This document shows, one piece after another, positions 1 to 8,820 of a DNA stretch of 64,000 bases. Origin of the DNA: Sedimentibacter saalensis (lineage in GTDB: Bacteria > Bacillota > Clostridia > Tissierellales > Sedimentibacteraceae); the NCBI RefSeq assembly GCF_007830175.1, contig NZ_VLKH01000004.1:124001-188000 (forward strand). Direction: 5' to 3'. The notes beneath the pieces were generated by a model. That model did no database searches. It was given only the letters and a program-made list of their open reading frames with translations, and was not told the origin of the DNA. A program made the position numbers and the translations under genes. Every line of letters begins with the position of its first letter. Position 1 is the stretch's first letter.

Positions 1-93
1 TATGAAATTATATCCCTTTATATTTCTCCTGTACTAACAACATTATAACTATTTGTTCAGTATTAATCAACATATACAAACATGACTTGCTAA

Positions 94-120
94 TAAAAAT
101 CCTTGAGACTGACCCAAGGA
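94..120 (-). terminator. Terminator after the selenoprotein gene
   Basis: On the minus strand a six-base-pair stem (TCCTTG/CAAGGA, positions 100-105 and 115-120) is followed by a run of T residues. It lies directly after the stop codon of the DsbA-like gene and fits a short rho-independent terminator. Confidence 0.6.
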
Positions 121-127
121 TTACTTA

Positions 128-718
128 TTACTTATTCAATACATTTTTAAATGATTCTATAGATTGCGCCCCAACTATAGCATATTTGTCGTTTATTATA
201 AATGTTGGAGTGCTGTTTACTTCATAATGTGTTGCTGATTTCTTTGCTTCTGCCAAGTTACTTTCATAAGAACCATCTTCCAGCCTTTTCATCATTTCAT
301 CTTTATTCAGGCCAATACTTTCTGCTATTGATTTAAGCAATCCAACATCACCGATATTTTTCCCCTGAGTAAAATACGAATAAAACAATTTATCATGAAA
401 CTCATGGAATTTACCTTTTTCTTTAGCATATTCGCTAGCAAGCAGAGCCAAATGTGTATTTGAAATCAAATCAACTCCGCTAAATTTAACACCATACTTA
501 TTGCTCATATTATTTATGTTTTTAAACATATCTTCCACTGACATTCCCGGGAAAAGATCTGAAACTTTGTCACCTTCTTTAGAAACCTCAGGATGCAGTT
601 CATATGGTATCCATTCATCTTCTATATCAAATTCTTTTTTTAATTCATCGACAATACCTTTGCCTATATAACAGAATGGTCACGCATAATCTGAAAAAAT
701 TAATATTTTGTTTATCAT
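128..718 (-). CDS. DsbA/FrnE-family thiol oxidoreductase, probable selenoprotein (UPFC active site)
   Basis: This is a thioredoxin-fold dithiol oxidoreductase of the DsbA/FrnE type, expected to form or reduce disulfides in the cytoplasm. The 138-residue ORF from position 544 is only the C-terminal part. The same frame continues upstream to an ATG at 718 preceded by AAAGGAG, interrupted by one TGA at 680-682. Reading the TGA as selenocysteine gives a 196-residue protein, the usual length of the family. The N-terminus is MINKILIFSDYA-U-PFCYIGKG, with the TGA exactly at the first Cys of the expected CPxC active site. Residues on both sides are family-like, including the region between 682 and 544. 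The C-terminal cis-Pro segment (STPTFIIN) is intact. Selenocysteine is inferred. A sequencing error or a fresh nonsense mutation are the alternatives. No signal peptide is visible. Confidence 0.78.
680..682 (-). other. In-frame UGA, probable selenocysteine codon
   Basis: The codon lies 12 codons after the ATG, at the nucleophilic first position of a CPFC-type motif. About 15 nucleotides downstream a GG-containing 8-nt loop is flanked by AUA/UAU, which is only a weak hint of a bacterial SECIS hairpin. Recoding is inferred from position, conservation of the reading frame and the retained ribosome site. Confidence 0.7.
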
Positions 719-847
719 ATTAGCTCCTTTGCATTTAAGTTCTTTTCTTTGTTATACCCATTATTGAAGTAAAATAAACTCAGAACTTTGCAGAACTTAA
801 TATCCACTTTGTTTTATATTGTAAGCAATAGAAATTACTACACTGTA

Positions 848-1717
848 TTACCTAAAATTTGATGGATCGTATCCTAAAAATTCATCATATACATCTAATC
901 TTCTGTCTTTTTTTGTTGAATTATACTTAGTTGTTCCATGGGCTCTTACTTTAGCAAAATTGCAATCTCCATATATAATTTGTTCTGTATCGTCTGCCGG
1001 TCCTGCAATTGGAATTCCCGCTGTTCTTACAATTAAACTTCTGCCCGGAAATGCCATTTCTCTTTCTATTCCGACCCTGTCAGCAGCAGCTATGTATATT
1101 CCGTTGGAATGTGCAGCTGCCATAGCAAGTACAGGTCCGAAGTTTTTCATATTATCAGGCAGACTGTCAATGGTAACCCAGTTTGTAGGAACACAAATTA
1201 TATCTGCTCCCTGTGCCGCAAGAATTCTGTATGTTTCAGGAAACCACATGTCATAACAAATTATAATTCCAATTTTGCCAATTGGTGTATGAAATACAGG
1301 GAGTCCCAGGTTTCCAGGTTCAAACCACAAAAATTCATCTTCCCACAGATGTAGCTTTCTATATTTTCCAATTAAACCCTCGGGCCCAATCAGCACTGCA
1401 GTGTTGTATAAATCAGAACCATCAATTTCTGTAATTCCTGACACTATGTAGATATTTCTGTCACGGGCTGTCTTGCTCCATGCTTTTACACTTTCACTGT
1501 CATTGATGTTCTCTGCTAAGTCAATTGCTTCTTGCCTGTTATCAAAATTGTATCCTGAATTGGCCATTTCAGGCATAACTATAAGCTTGGCCCCATTATC
1601 TGCAGCTTCATTTATCATATGCACAGATTTTTTTATATTTCCCGCAATGTCGCCTATTTTAACATCCATTTGCAAACATGCAACCTTAACGTCCAGTTTC
1701 TTTTTTTTAATTTCCAC
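848..1717 (-). CDS. Nitrilase-superfamily carbon-nitrogen hydrolase
   Basis: This is a cytoplasmic amidohydrolase or N-carbamoylase-like enzyme of the nitrilase superfamily. Counting from the GTG at 1717, the catalytic triad is visible as Glu50 (MPEMANSGY), Lys121 (YRKLHLWEDE) and Cys154 (IIICYDMWFPE). The open frame extends to 1819, but AGGAGG stands five bases before the GTG and the upstream residues look unlike the family, so I start at 1717 (289 residues). The protein ends with a normal C-terminal sheet region. It is a single-gene unit divergent from the enoate-reductase operon. The substrate cannot be told from sequence; N-carbamoyl amino acids or short amides are candidates. Confidence 0.88.
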   Translation of the reverse strand: MEIKKKKLDVKVACLQMDVKIGDIAGNIKKSVHMINEAADNGAKLIVMPEMANSGYNFDNRQEAIDLAENINDSESVKAWSKTARDRNIYIVSGITEIDGSDLYNTAVLIGPEGLIGKYRKLHLWEDEFLWFEPGNLGLPVFHTPIGKIGIIICYDMWFPETYRILAAQGADIICVPTNWVTIDSLPDNMKNFGPVLAMAAAHSNGIYIAAADRVGIEREMAFPGRSLIVRTAGIPIAGPADDTEQIIYGDCNFAKVRAHGTTKYNSTKKDRRLDVYDEFLGYDPSNFR

Positions 1718-1847
1718 TTCTTCCTCCTGTTTATATAAATTATGTACTATTTTAGTGAAGAACCTTACGAATATATATCGAAAACGATAAAAGGCCCCGT
1801 CCCTATATCCATTATCCATCTAAAGCATTAATTAAGCAAAGATTTTT

Positions 1848-1876
1848 TTGACAAACGTCTATTTATTTGTTGAATA
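1848..1876 (+). promoter_or_regulatory. Candidate promoter for the enoate-reductase/AcnX operon
   Basis: TTGACA at 1848-1853 and TGAATA at 1871-1876 are separated by 17 bases. A second candidate further down (TTGTGC ... TATCAT, ending near 1922) is also possible. Both lie in the divergent spacer upstream of the ATG at 1988. Confidence 0.45.
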
Positions 1877-1987
1877 TTTCACAAAATAATATCTTGTGCT
1901 TTTCTTATCTTTATTATATCATAAAAGTGAGTATATGTAAATTAATGGAAACACGCACTACTATAAAAGCAAAGGAAGTGTTAATTT

Positions 1988-4258
1988 ATGAAAACAGATG
2001 CATTGGTACAAGAACTTATCGACAGCTACGGTAACTGGGTTTCCGACGGAAAACGTTCGCAGCAGTCAATGGGCTCCATGACAAAGAATCTGTATCCTTA
2101 TGATTCTATATTCAGTCCCATTCGTGTAAATCATCTGGTTATCAAGAACCGCATCGTCATGGCTCCTATGGGCAACATCGACATGTGCGAGGAAACAGGA
2201 CGTCCCAACGACAAGATGCTCCAGTATTTCTTCGCAAGAGCAAAGGGCGGCACCGGTCTTCTGACCACCGGACTCATACCAATTTCTCACGGCATTGACA
2301 ACTCTATCACAGAAATGGGCAAACTGTCTTACTTCCCCAGGATAGACCGCAGCCGCACAGTACAAGCTGGCTGGCGCGATCTGGCGCAGGGCTGCCACGC
2401 TTTCGGCTCCAGAATTTTTATACAGTTAACACCAGGTCTTGGTCGTGTGGGTAATCCACAATGCCTGGTCAATGAATTAAAATTCCCGGTTTCAGCATCG
2501 TGGAATCCTAATTTCTATATTTCTCAAATTCCTTGCGCCAGGATTTCCGACGGGAAACTGAAGAAGATTGTCAAAAACACAGGTCAGGCAGCGGCAGATG
2601 CCAAGGCTTGCGGCTTAGACGGTGTCTATCTCCACGGTCATGAGGGTTACCTGCTTGAACAAATGACCAATCCTGCCTTTAACCGCAGAAAAATGGGTCG
2701 CTATGCCAACTGGAAGCAGTTCGGCATTGACCTTGTTACAGAAATCCGCAATAGAACAGGTCCAGCATACCCTATTATGTACCGCATAGACTTAAGTCTT
2801 GCTTTGAATGAAACCTATGGTTCAACCATGGAAAAGGAAAGTGCTTTAAAAAAATTCACCAATGGCCGCTCCATTGAGGATACTCTTGAGTACATGGAAG
2901 ATTTAGTCAGAGCCGGCGTTGACATGTTCGACGTTGACCTGGGATGCTACGATAACTGGTGGCTGCCCCACCCACCTGCAGGCATGCCCGCAGGCTGCTT
3001 CCTGCAGATAAGCAAGTACGCCAAGGATTATTTCAATAATAAGGGCATCAAGTCTAATGCAGGTGTAGAGGTTCCCATTGTGGCTGTAGGAAAGCTTGGC
3101 TATCCTGACCTCGCAGAACAGGCACTTCGGGACAATATGTGCGACATGGTGATGCTGGGACGCCCGCTTCTGGCAGATCCTGAATGGCCTAACAAAGTGT
3201 ATGCCGGTAAAGTTGAAGAAATCTGTCCATGCATAGGTTGTCAGGAGGGATGCATCAATGAATTCGTTGATGGCGGCCATCCCCAGTGCGCTGTAAATCC
3301 CAGAACCGGATTTGAAGATGTGCATACGGCAATTCCTGCTGATGCAAAAATAAAAAAACACATTGCAGTTATTGGCGCAGGGCCAGCCGGATGCAACTTT
3401 GCCTTACAAGCTGCTGCACGGGGCCATAAGGTTGACTTGTATGAAAAATCCGGCAGCATTGGCGGCAAGATGAATCCCGGCTCAACACCTAAGGGAAAAT
3501 TTGACTTTAACAACTACCGAATGTATGTGGAAGCAACAGTGATAAAAGCGGTCGAAGAAGGCATGATCGATGTTTTTCTTAATACAGAATGTGACCTGGA
3601 TACCCTGAAGAAGAAAAGCTATGATACGATCGTGACCGCCATCGGCACCAAAGCAGCAGAACTTAATGTCCCAGGCTATGAAAATATGAAGACTGCACAG
3701 GCAACAGAACTGCTGGAGAATCCTGAGCTGCTGGGAGAGGCAAAGAAGGTTGTAATTATCGGAGGAGGTGTGGTTGGCTGCGAAACTGCCTACTGGCTGT
3801 CTTTTGAAAAAAATATGGATGTTACTGTGGTAGAAATGCTGCCTTACCTTATGGATGGGGCCTGCACCGCGAACCGCGGCCATTTGATCTATTACATGAA
3901 AAAAAATGGTGTAAAACTCATCAATATGGCAATGGTAAAGGGCTTTGAAAACAGCAAGGTGAAGATTTCCCGCAACACTCATAAGAATGTTCCCAACCCA
4001 TATAACACCTGGCAGCCCATCCTGCCAAAAAATATTGAAAATCCCCTTGCACCCAAGGTAAAGGATGAATATCAAGAAGAGTTTCTGGATGCCGATCTGG
4101 TGGTGTTTGCCATGGGCGGCAAACCTGATGACAGCCTGTACTATGCTTTGCAGGAAGCCCACGCAGCACATGAAATCTACAATATCGGAGACAGCTTCGC
4201 CGCCGGCAGAGTACTGGAAGCAAACCGGGCAGCATATAATCTTGCTGTAAAGCTGTAA
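1988..4258 (+). CDS. Old-yellow-enzyme / 2-enoate-reductase-like iron-sulfur flavoprotein
   Basis: This 756-residue flavoprotein probably reduces an activated C=C (or C=N) bond with NAD(P)H. An N-terminal ~30-residue extension is followed by the FMN-binding TIM barrel (IKNRIVMAPMGNID, LHGHEGYL, MVMLGRPLLADPEW). A Cys cluster for a 4Fe-4S centre follows around residues 414-436 (CPCIGCQEGC ... C). The C-terminal half has an FAD/NAD fold with AVIGAGPAGC near residue 459 and VVIIGGGVVGCE near 587. This is the architecture of 2-enoate reductase, 2,4-dienoyl-CoA reductase and bile-acid BaiCD. AAAGGAAG precedes the ATG. The aconitase-X genes follow 11 bases downstream, suggesting it reduces the dehydration product. 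Base composition is clearly richer in GC than the flanks. Confidence 0.9.
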   Translation: MKTDALVQELIDSYGNWVSDGKRSQQSMGSMTKNLYPYDSIFSPIRVNHLVIKNRIVMAPMGNIDMCEETGRPNDKMLQYFFARAKGGTGLLTTGLIPISHGIDNSITEMGKLSYFPRIDRSRTVQAGWRDLAQGCHAFGSRIFIQLTPGLGRVGNPQCLVNELKFPVSASWNPNFYISQIPCARISDGKLKKIVKNTGQAAADAKACGLDGVYLHGHEGYLLEQMTNPAFNRRKMGRYANWKQFGIDLVTEIRNRTGPAYPIMYRIDLSLALNETYGSTMEKESALKKFTNGRSIEDTLEYMEDLVRAGVDMFDVDLGCYDNWWLPHPPAGMPAGCFLQISKYAKDYFNNKGIKSNAGVEVPIVAVGKLGYPDLAEQALRDNMCDMVMLGRPLLADPEWPNKVYAGKVEEICPCIGCQEGCINEFVDGGHPQCAVNPRTGFEDVHTAIPADAKIKKHIAVIGAGPAGCNFALQAAARGHKVDLYEKSGSIGGKMNPGSTPKGKFDFNNYRMYVEATVIKAVEEGMIDVFLNTECDLDTLKKKSYDTIVTAIGTKAAELNVPGYENMKTAQATELLENPELLGEAKKVVIIGGGVVGCETAYWLSFEKNMDVTVVEMLPYLMDGACTANRGHLIYYMKKNGVKLINMAMVKGFENSKVKISRNTHKNVPNPYNTWQPILPKNIENPLAPKVKDEYQEEFLDADLVVFAMGGKPDDSLYYALQEAHAAHEIYNIGDSFAAGRVLEANRAAYNLAVKL

Positions 4259-4269
4259 GGAGGAGATCT

Positions 4270-5544
4270 ATGATTTTAAAACCTGAGCAACAAGCCATTT
4301 TAAACGGTGAAAAGGGTGAAACGCTGGCAAAGGTAATGAAGACCTTAGTCATGTTTGGTGAAGCCTTTGATGCAGAAACGATGGTACCTGTAACCAGTAA
4401 ATATAACCACCTTGTCACCTCTTTTGGACTCGGTGCTCTGCAGCCGGTCTATGATTTGATGAACCAGTTTATTGATGCGGGCGCTGTATCAAGCCAAAAG
4501 TTCACTGCAGACCCAAGACCCATGGATAAAAATGTTCCATCCGGTCTCTTACAAAATCTGGTTTTCAAAAAGTTTATGTACAACAAGCAAGATTACTATG
4601 AAGATCAGCTGAAAAAGCTGGGCCTCCTCAACGATGATGCCTTTACCTGCACCTGCTATATGGATGCCGTTGGAAATAAACCCAACAAGGGTGATGTCCT
4701 GTCCTGGTCTGAATCCTCTGCCGTTGTCTATGCCAACTCCGTGCTGGGTGCCCGCTGCAACCGCAATTCCGGTATACTCGACATCATGGGCTCAATCGTA
4801 GGCTTTGTGCCCTACTTTGGCCTTCTTACCGATGAAGGCCGCAAGGCAGACTGGATTGTAGAAGTTAAAACATCTAAAAAGCCGGAAGCGCAACTCCTTG
4901 GATCTGCAATAGGCATGAAGGTAATGGAAGATGTTCCATATGTAAAAGGCCTTGACAAATGGCTGGGCAATAACCTAGATGATGATGCCTGTACATACCT
5001 TAAGGACTTCGGCGCAGCAACCGCCTCCAATGGTGCAGTGGGTCTGTATCACATTGACGGTCTGACGCCGGAAGCCGTAGAGCAAGGAGAACAGCTTATT
5101 GCTGACGGTGCAAAGATCTACGTCATAGACGATGATGAGCTACAGCGTGTTTATGACAACTATCCTGTAATGTGGAAAAACATTGATGCCAAACCCAAGC
5201 TATGCTTCATGGGATGTCCTCATATGAGCCTGCAGCAACTTAAGGACTGGACAGACAAGGTAGAATCATCACTGAAGCAGTATGGAAACAAGAAGGTCGT
5301 TATTCCCACTGTGTTTACAGCAGCACCAGGAGTTTTGAAGGAGTTTGAAACCACGTCCTATTCAGCGCGGCTGAACGCTACCGGTGTCATTACCTCCTAT
5401 ATATGCCCCCTGATGTATATGAACAACCCTCTGAGCGGAAAAATGCCGGTCATAACCTCAAGCAACAAGCTGCGCACATATACCACCGCACGATATTTCA
5501 CTGATGATGAAATACTGGTCCAGATTACAAAAGGAGGGAAGTAA
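4270..5544 (+). CDS. Aconitase X catalytic (large) subunit
   Basis: This is the DUF521/AcnX large subunit, 424 residues, normal for the split form. AcnX enzymes are iron-sulfur dehydratases; known members act on cis-3-hydroxy-L-proline or on mevalonate 5-phosphate. Family marks seen are LTCTCYMDAVGNKP-like text (here FTCTCYMDAVGNKP), the WSESSAVVYANSVLGARCNR segment and later Cys residues (CFMGCPHMS) suited to holding a cluster. A strong AAGGAGGAG ribosome site precedes the ATG. The small subunit begins immediately after the stop codon, so both are made from one message. The substrate is unknown, but coupling to an enoate-type reductase suggests a hydroxy acid that is dehydrated and then reduced. 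Confidence 0.88.
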   Translation: MILKPEQQAILNGEKGETLAKVMKTLVMFGEAFDAETMVPVTSKYNHLVTSFGLGALQPVYDLMNQFIDAGAVSSQKFTADPRPMDKNVPSGLLQNLVFKKFMYNKQDYYEDQLKKLGLLNDDAFTCTCYMDAVGNKPNKGDVLSWSESSAVVYANSVLGARCNRNSGILDIMGSIVGFVPYFGLLTDEGRKADWIVEVKTSKKPEAQLLGSAIGMKVMEDVPYVKGLDKWLGNNLDDDACTYLKDFGAATASNGAVGLYHIDGLTPEAVEQGEQLIADGAKIYVIDDDELQRVYDNYPVMWKNIDAKPKLCFMGCPHMSLQQLKDWTDKVESSLKQYGNKKVVIPTVFTAAPGVLKEFETTSYSARLNATGVITSYICPLMYMNNPLSGKMPVITSSNKLRTYTTARYFTDDEILVQITKGGK

Positions 5545-5988
5545 ATGAAAACATTTAAAGGACGCGTTGTAACACCCGGCACCTCAAAGGCGGAAGCTCT
5601 TGTCTCCCACGGTGGTCTGAATACACTTGCTTCATTCCAGAAAGCGCTGCAGTTCGGTGATAAGACTTCCAAGTGCAGCGATCAGAACAATGAAGATCTT
5701 TATGGAAAGCCCATGGCCGGCAAGGCTTTATGTCTGCCTCAGACTATCGGCTCTACAACCGGCGGTCTAGTGCTTTACACTGCCTGCTCCATGGGCCGTC
5801 AACCTGCGTGTATGCTGTTTGCCAACCATATTGACTCACTTGCTGCAGCAGGTGCCATTCTGGCTAATATTTGGCTGGATGGGATTTCCATGCCGGTCGT
5901 TGACTCTCTCGGGGAAGAATTCCTCGCTTATGTCAAGGATGGGATGCAGATTACAATTGATGACGAAGGCATTGTTACTGTAATTTAA
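5545..5988 (+). CDS. Aconitase X swivel-domain (small) subunit
   Basis: This is a DUF126-type swivel domain, 147 residues, which completes the AcnX dehydratase. Family marks are FKGRVVTPGTSKAEALVS at the start and LPQTIGSTTGGLVLYTAC in the middle. The latter carries the GST motif that closes the active site, although the usual GSTSG is GSTTGG here. The ATG abuts the TAA of the large subunit, and AAAGGAGGGAAG inside the preceding gene supplies the ribosome site. It forms a three-gene operon with the flavoprotein and the large subunit. Confidence 0.88.
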   Translation: MKTFKGRVVTPGTSKAEALVSHGGLNTLASFQKALQFGDKTSKCSDQNNEDLYGKPMAGKALCLPQTIGSTTGGLVLYTACSMGRQPACMLFANHIDSLAAAGAILANIWLDGISMPVVDSLGEEFLAYVKDGMQITIDDEGIVTVI

Positions 5989-6054
5989 ATCTTGATCATA
6001 TTAAGGACTAAAATTCCAACAAGCAATAAATTATTCACTATAAATATTAAGAAA

Positions 6055-6100
6055 GGGCAAATCAGAATTTTTCTCTGATTTGCCCACTTTTGTTTTATTT
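6055..6100 (+). terminator. Terminator of the AcnX operon
   Basis: Perfect 12-bp arms (GGGCAAATCAGA at 6055-6066 and its complement at 6074-6085) with a 7-nt loop are followed by a T-rich tract. It ends the rightward operon before the convergent hydrolase gene. Confidence 0.85.
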
Positions 6101-6176
6101 AATAAACTATTTTATTATTAACCATTTTCCTCATAACATTTATTTTTAGTACGATATACCCCTAAATTGAAATTCA

Positions 6177-7151
6177 CTATACACAATCCTCAAACACTGG
6201 TTCGATATACTCTTTAATCAGTTTTATTCTATCTTGAGCATGGGGTGTATAAAAAGAAGCAATTGAAATAACTATATTTTTCTTTTCATTGACATAAATC
6301 ACATTTCCTCCATCTCCCATAGCGGCATAAGCATGTTCTTCATCATCAATAATCCACCACAGATAACCATATGACAGTTCTCCCCACCTGCTATGTTCTT
6401 TTGTACTCTCATTTATCCATTCGGAAGATATAACTTGTTTACCATTCCATATTCCACCATCCAGGTACAGTTGACCTATCTTTGCCATATCCGCAGGAGT
6501 CAGGGTAAGACCCCATCCTGCTGCATTTACTCCATTTTGGTCAACAACCCAGCCGTTGACATCCTTAGCTTCGTAAAATGCCATTTGTTCCTCTTTATTA
6601 TGAAAAATCACATTGGACTTGGTCTCAATTTCCAGCGGCGAGAATAAGTACTTTGTTGCGAAATCAAGCACGGATTGCCCGGTTGCTTTTACAAGAATAC
6701 CTGAAAAAATATCCGGTCCTATAAGGGGAGCGTATCTGAATTCTCCAATCTGTCCTTTTCCTCCTAATAAATCAAGTGCAAATTTTACCCAGTTATCGCT
6801 GGTAAAATATTTTGTATAAGGTTCGGTTTTATGTTTATAGGGTGCTGTCATTGTCAACAGGTCTTTAAGTGTAATGCTCTGTATCGTTTTTTCTCCTCTT
6901 TTTACTGTGTAATCCGGAAAAAAATCCAATACATTCTGATTAATGCTTTTTATGAACCCTTTGTCTATGGCTATGCCAATCAATATGGAAATAATACTTT
7001 TTGTTACTGAAAAAACATGGAGAGTGCTGGCAGCACTGCATTCGTTAAAGTACTTTTCATATACCGTCTTACCATTTTTCAGAACAATTATGCCTCCCAT
7101 ATTCTTGTAGCTGTTATTTATTACCTCTTCCATTTTTGTTTTTAAGTTCAT
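6177..7151 (-). CDS. Beta-lactamase-family serine hydrolase
   Basis: This is a class C/penicillin-binding-like serine hydrolase of 324 residues, without a visible signal peptide, so probably a cytoplasmic esterase or peptidase rather than a true beta-lactamase. The catalytic SxxK is in VFSVTKSIISILIG, the Tyr motif is plausibly in the PYTKYF/RYAPL region, and the conserved YGYLWW precedes the terminal GDGGNVIYV, which stands in for the KTG box. AAGGAGG lies eight bases before the ATG. It follows the AraC/GyrI regulator by 56 bases on the same strand and may be controlled by it. Confidence 0.85.
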   Translation of the reverse strand: MNLKTKMEEVINNSYKNMGGIIVLKNGKTVYEKYFNECSAASTLHVFSVTKSIISILIGIAIDKGFIKSINQNVLDFFPDYTVKRGEKTIQSITLKDLLTMTAPYKHKTEPYTKYFTSDNWVKFALDLLGGKGQIGEFRYAPLIGPDIFSGILVKATGQSVLDFATKYLFSPLEIETKSNVIFHNKEEQMAFYEAKDVNGWVVDQNGVNAAGWGLTLTPADMAKIGQLYLDGGIWNGKQVISSEWINESTKEHSRWGELSYGYLWWIIDDEEHAYAAMGDGGNVIYVNEKKNIVISIASFYTPHAQDRIKLIKEYIEPVFEDCV

Positions 7152-7207
7152 GCATGATACCTCCTTATATTTTCCATATGCCCACCTCAGAATTAATTTA
7201 CAGCATA

Positions 7208-8137
7208 TTAGAAAATAATGGGCTCAATGGGAACGTAAATGTCCACTTCAATGATATGATTTTCATCAGCATCCGGATTATTACGATACACTTCAAATGG
7301 ATAGGAATTTCTTGGAACATAACCACTGCATGTAAGCCATTCCTTATACATGTAATCCCAGACATTGCTGAATTGTTCCTGCTGAATCCGGAAATGTCCA
7401 ACCGCATACAGACCACCTTCTAACTTCATCCTTCCAAGAACTCCGTTTTCTTGTATCAGTATGTCCTTTGGAACCGTCAGGCACAGACTGGTACGAAACT
7501 GACTCTCATCTCCGAATTCCGGATTGTCATGATATATGGCAAGCAGCCAGTTTTGTTCGTCTACAAGAAGGTGCTGATTATTCGCATGAACAAATAACGT
7601 GTGTAGCAGATTGACATATTCTTTTGATAAAGTCTCATAAGTGCCGGTATGTCTGACATAAGCGACCTGTTTTTCTTCCAGGTTTTCTATTGTGATTTGA
7701 CCAGTCACAGGAAACAGCTTTTCTGCCCATTCTTTCTTTGCTGTATCCTTATTGTACTCTGACAATAAAAAAGAATCTTTGCAATTCTTGCTATATTCCT
7801 TACGATATTCTCTTGGACTAATGCCATAATAATTCTTAAAAGCTCGGGAAAATACAGCTGAGTCCGTAAATCCAAGTTCATAAGCAATGTCCGTGATATT
7901 TTTATCTGCCCGATGTACTAGCAGAAAAAGTGCATTCTCCATACGGATTCGGTTCACATAATGAGCCAATGATTCATGTAACATACTCTGAAAAATTCGG
8001 CTGAAATGATACTTTGAGAACCCAGCAGCATTAGAAAGCTCCTCAATAGACATGGGCTGTCCGAAATGTTGCTCAATGTAGTCCTGTACTTTATGAATTC
8101 TTCGTATGTATTCTTCCTTACACTCCTGCTCTGACAT
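7208..8137 (-). CDS. AraC-family regulator with GyrI-like effector domain
   Basis: This is a transcription factor of 309 residues from the ATG at 8137, chosen because CAGGAGG precedes it; the frame stays open to 8176. The N-terminal ~105 residues hold the two AraC helix-turn-helices (IEELSNAAGFSKYHFSRIF and ITDIAYELGFTDSAVFSRAF) ending in the typical GISPREYRK. The C-terminal ~160 residues are a GyrI/BmrR-like ligand-binding fold (QVAYVRHTGTYETL ... EVDIYVPIE). Such proteins usually sense cationic drugs or other small molecules. The hydrolase gene downstream is the likely target. Confidence 0.9.
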   Translation of the reverse strand: MSEQECKEEYIRRIHKVQDYIEQHFGQPMSIEELSNAAGFSKYHFSRIFQSMLHESLAHYVNRIRMENALFLLVHRADKNITDIAYELGFTDSAVFSRAFKNYYGISPREYRKEYSKNCKDSFLLSEYNKDTAKKEWAEKLFPVTGQITIENLEEKQVAYVRHTGTYETLSKEYVNLLHTLFVHANNQHLLVDEQNWLLAIYHDNPEFGDESQFRTSLCLTVPKDILIQENGVLGRMKLEGGLYAVGHFRIQQEQFSNVWDYMYKEWLTCSGYVPRNSYPFEVYRNNPDADENHIIEVDIYVPIEPIIF

Positions 8138-8239
8138 ATGATTTCCTCCTGTTCCTGTCACGGTTACACTTATCATACCTCAAATGTTATTTACAAATAT
8201 ACTAATTTTTTAAAATTGTAATAAATTAAGAAGATTTCA

Positions 8240-8779
8240 TTACCATTTTTCATACCGAACTATTTCATCAATCTTTTTTCTTGGTCGTTGATTTGGTGCT
8301 TCATCACCATATCCCAACGTAATTATTCCGCACACATATTTATCTTCCGGAATGTTTAGAATAGGTCTGACAGCATCTTGTTCAAACCACGCTGTCCAAC
8401 ATGTTGCCAACCCCAAATGCTCTGCTTCAAGCAATATATGTTCTATCGCAATCGCTGTATCCCTAATAATTAGTTTAAGCTCTGGCTCAGGGCTGTTCTC
8501 ATCCAGCCTGACACTGATGTCTTCAGAAATACGACAGCGAATATCTGCTACGCACACAATAAATACTGAAGCTGTCATCATCCATTTTTGATTATGATCG
8601 GCAATTGTTAGTTTCTCTTTAGTTTCCTCTGATTCAACTATGATGAAAGTCCATGGTTGAGTATTGCTGCCTGATGGTGCTAATCTAGCACTTTCTAATA
8701 TTTGAACAACCTTCTCTTTTTCAATTTTTTTATCAAGATATTTACGGATGCTTCTTCTGTTTTCTATTTGTTCCAGCAT
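8240..8779 (-). CDS. Nitroreductase-family flavoprotein
   Basis: This is an FMN-dependent nitroreductase-like protein of 179 residues. The N-terminal RRSIRKYLDKKIE and ARLAPSGSNTQPW segments bind FMN phosphate, and the C-terminal VCGIITLGYGDEAP segment is typical. GGGAG lies seven bases before the ATG. It would use NAD(P)H to reduce nitro compounds, quinones or flavins; the physiological substrate is unknown. The cupin gene lies 41 bases upstream on the same strand. Confidence 0.9.
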   Translation of the reverse strand: MLEQIENRRSIRKYLDKKIEKEKVVQILESARLAPSGSNTQPWTFIIVESEETKEKLTIADHNQKWMMTASVFIVCVADIRCRISEDISVRLDENSPEPELKLIIRDTAIAIEHILLEAEHLGLATCWTAWFEQDAVRPILNIPEDKYVCGIITLGYGDEAPNQRPRKKIDEIVRYEKW

Positions 8780-8820
8780 GTTAATCTCCCTTTCTGATAT
8801 AGGTCATCGTGGAAGCTTGC

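Noticed and set aside
128-544. A free-standing 138-residue ORF starting with Met at 544
   Set aside because: It lacks the active site and a ribosome site; the frame clearly continues upstream through a single TGA to a well-placed ATG at 718.
630-680. A convincing bacterial SECIS hairpin after the UGA
   Set aside because: By eye only a three-base-pair stem with a GG-containing loop could be drawn, too weak to annotate as a separate feature without folding software.
3482-4171. Long minus-strand ORF (229 codons) opposite the enoate-reductase gene
   Set aside because: It is a shadow of the GC-richer coding strand, with no ribosome site and no protein-like motifs; the plus-strand gene is unambiguous. 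The same holds for 2066-2398, 2903-3361 and 3921-4418.
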